Below, piece by piece: positions 1 through 6,168 of a stretch of 6,168 nucleotides of DNA. Made by a program: the position numbers and the translations under genes. Source of the DNA: Thiobacillus sp. (lineage in GTDB: Bacteria; Pseudomonadota; Gammaproteobacteria; Burkholderiales; Thiobacillaceae); assembly GCA_020216925.1 (NCBI GenBank), contig JAIWOL010000111.1:1-6168 (forward strand), in the 5' to 3' direction. The notes below the pieces were generated by a model. It saw only the letters and a program-made list of their open reading frames with translations, was not told the origin of the DNA and made no database searches. Positions within the stretch are counted from its first letter, which is position 1. Every line of letters starts with the position of its first letter.

Positions 1-2858
<2,858 letters not shown>

Positions 2859-2862
<4 letters not shown>

Positions 2863-2887
2863 CATCACAGGGATGGCCCCCTAGAAT
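2859..2887 (+). promoter_or_regulatory. Sigma-70 promoter for rpsL and downstream genes, -35 overlapping the rpoC stop
   Basis: The -35 box TTGACA (2859-2864) is a perfect consensus. It is followed by a 17-base spacer and the -10 box TAGAAT (2882-2887), 5 of 6 to TATAAT. The rpoC stop TGA (2860-2862) lies inside the -35 box. The bases after the -10 (CACGCG, 2888-2893) form a G+C-rich discriminator, which is typical of promoters under stringent (ppGpp/DksA) control. Transcription should start near 2893-2895. There is no extended -10 TG and no A/T-rich UP element, because the upstream DNA is rpoC coding sequence. Box match and spacing are seen directly; activity and stringent control are inferred. 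Confidence 0.82.
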
Positions 2888-2916
2888 CACGCGTCTTTTT
2901 CCGGCCGCAGAAACCG

Positions 2917-2942
2917 CCGGGATTGCAGTACCTGTAGCCCGG
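2917..2942 (+). promoter_or_regulatory. Leader RNA hairpin overlapping the terminator stem (possible antiterminator)
   Basis: CCGGG (2917-2921) pairs with CCCGG (2938-2942). After one bulged A (2922), UUGCAG (2923-2928) pairs with CUGUAG (2932-2937), closing on a UAC loop. This gives 11 pairs including two G-U. Its 3' arm shares bases 2940-2942 with the 5' base of the following T-tailed hairpin, so both cannot form in full. It would be transcribed and folded first. The pairing is read directly by hand; a regulatory role is inference. A competing 5-bp stem, CCGGC (2901-2905) with GCCGG (2916-2920), is also possible. Confidence 0.4.
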
Positions 2943-2986
2943 GACGGCACCGCCAGAATGCGGGTGGCGCCGTCCCGCTTGTTTTA
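2940..2986 (+). terminator. Strong hairpin plus T-rich tail between rpoC and rpsL (terminator or attenuator)
   Basis: The arms 2940-2954 and 2963-2977 pair as follows: nine uninterrupted pairs CGGGACGGC/GCCGTCCCG, one A-C mismatch (2949/2968), then five more pairs including one G-U, closing an 8-base loop (AGAATGCG, 2955-2962). The tail CTTGTTTTA (2978-2986) has six T in nine bases. This is the layout of an intrinsic terminator. It lies 77 bases past the rpoC stop, and it also lies downstream of the promoter at 2859-2887 and upstream of rpsL. It would therefore act both on rpoBC read-through and on transcripts from that promoter. Since no convincing promoter was seen between the hairpin and rpsL, termination must be partial or regulated. 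Confidence 0.68.
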
Positions 2987-3007
2987 GAAACGATTACGCT
3001 TTTATTC

Positions 3008-3010
3008 GGA
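3008..3010 (+). promoter_or_regulatory. Weak ribosome binding site of rpsL in a U-rich context
   Basis: Only GGA (3008-3010), 9 bases before the ATG at 3020, resembles a Shine-Dalgarno sequence. It is flanked by U-rich stretches (CTTTTATT before, ATTTTT after). Such an unstructured A/U-rich site would favour loading through ribosomal protein S1 (inference). The start at 3020 is fixed by protein conservation ([12 protein letters not shown]) rather than by the ribosome binding site. Confidence 0.45.
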
Positions 3011-3019
3011 ATTTTTGAC

Positions 3020-3397
<378 letters not shown>

Positions 3398-3398
3398 C

Positions 3399-3411
3399 CG
3401 GACTGTGTCCG
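3399..3411 (+). promoter_or_regulatory. Small hairpin just after the rpsL stop
   Basis: CGGAC (3399-3403) and GTCCG (3407-3411) are perfectly complementary around a 3-base loop TGT. No T-run follows, so this is not an intrinsic terminator. In E. coli the rpsL-rpsG spacer carries the site where S7 represses its own translation. Whether this short stem is part of an equivalent element is inference, and a 5-bp stem can easily occur by chance. Confidence 0.25.
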
Positions 3412-3420
3412 CGTAGCCAA

Positions 3421-3921
<501 letters not shown>

Positions 3922-3933
3922 TCAACGCAAAGC

Positions 3934-3937
3934 AGGT
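3934..3937 (+). promoter_or_regulatory. Ribosome binding site fixing the GTG start of fusA
   Basis: AGGT (3934-3937) lies 8 bases before GTG 3946-3948. An in-frame TAA at 3937-3939, overlapping this site, rules out any start further upstream. The next in-frame ATG would delete the entire conserved N-terminus including the P-loop. The GTG is therefore the start. Confidence 0.8.
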
Positions 3938-3945
3938 AAAACAAA

Positions 3946-6036
<2,091 letters not shown>

Positions 6037-6066
6037 CCGGCTGCCAAGCAACATTTTTGATTTGAT

Positions 6067-6168
<102 letters not shown>

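Noticed and set aside
2985..2990. TAGAAA as a possible -10 box for a promoter after the hairpin
   Set aside because: It matches TATAAT at only 4 of 6 positions, and the sequence 17 bases upstream (GGGTGG) bears no resemblance to a -35 box.

Overview
The window is a stretch of housekeeping chromosome from a G+C-rich bacterium, almost certainly a betaproteobacterium. The gene order rpoC - rpsL - rpsG - fusA - tuf (end of the rpoBC operon running into the str operon) is standard for proteobacteria. The large lineage insertion in the RpoC trigger loop, together with the wording of S12, S7 and EF-G, points to the beta branch. The 696-residue EF-G would suit a Thiobacillus/Nitrosomonadales-type organism, but that finer placement is inference from memory, not a search result.

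Layout. Bases 1-2862 are the 3' two thirds of rpoC, entering just before the catalytic NADFDGD motif. Bases 2863-3019 are the only sizeable non-coding gap (157 bases). It contains most of a near-consensus sigma-70 promoter whose -35 box overlaps the rpoC stop codon. A leader follows with a short hairpin partly overlapping a strong hairpin with a T-rich tail (terminator or attenuator), then a U-rich ribosome-binding region. Next come rpsL (3020-3397), a 53-base spacer with a tandem CTAGATAG repeat, rpsG (3451-3921), a 24-base spacer, fusA with a GTG start (3946-6036), a 41-base spacer, and the first 30 codons of tuf (6078 to the window edge). All genes are on the + strand and no gap exceeds 300 bases.

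How it works together. RpoC is the catalytic beta' subunit of RNA polymerase. S12 and S7 build the decoding centre and the head of the 30S subunit. EF-G drives translocation and EF-Tu delivers aminoacyl-tRNA. The promoter and leader hairpins after rpoC look like the point where transcription of the ribosomal part of the cluster is separated from, or added to, read-through from rpoBC.

I found no mobile element, CRISPR array, tRNA, rRNA or accessory gene, and no evidence of a novel system. The observations most worth checking are the stop-codon-embedded promoter and the possible hairpin switch in the rpsL leader.
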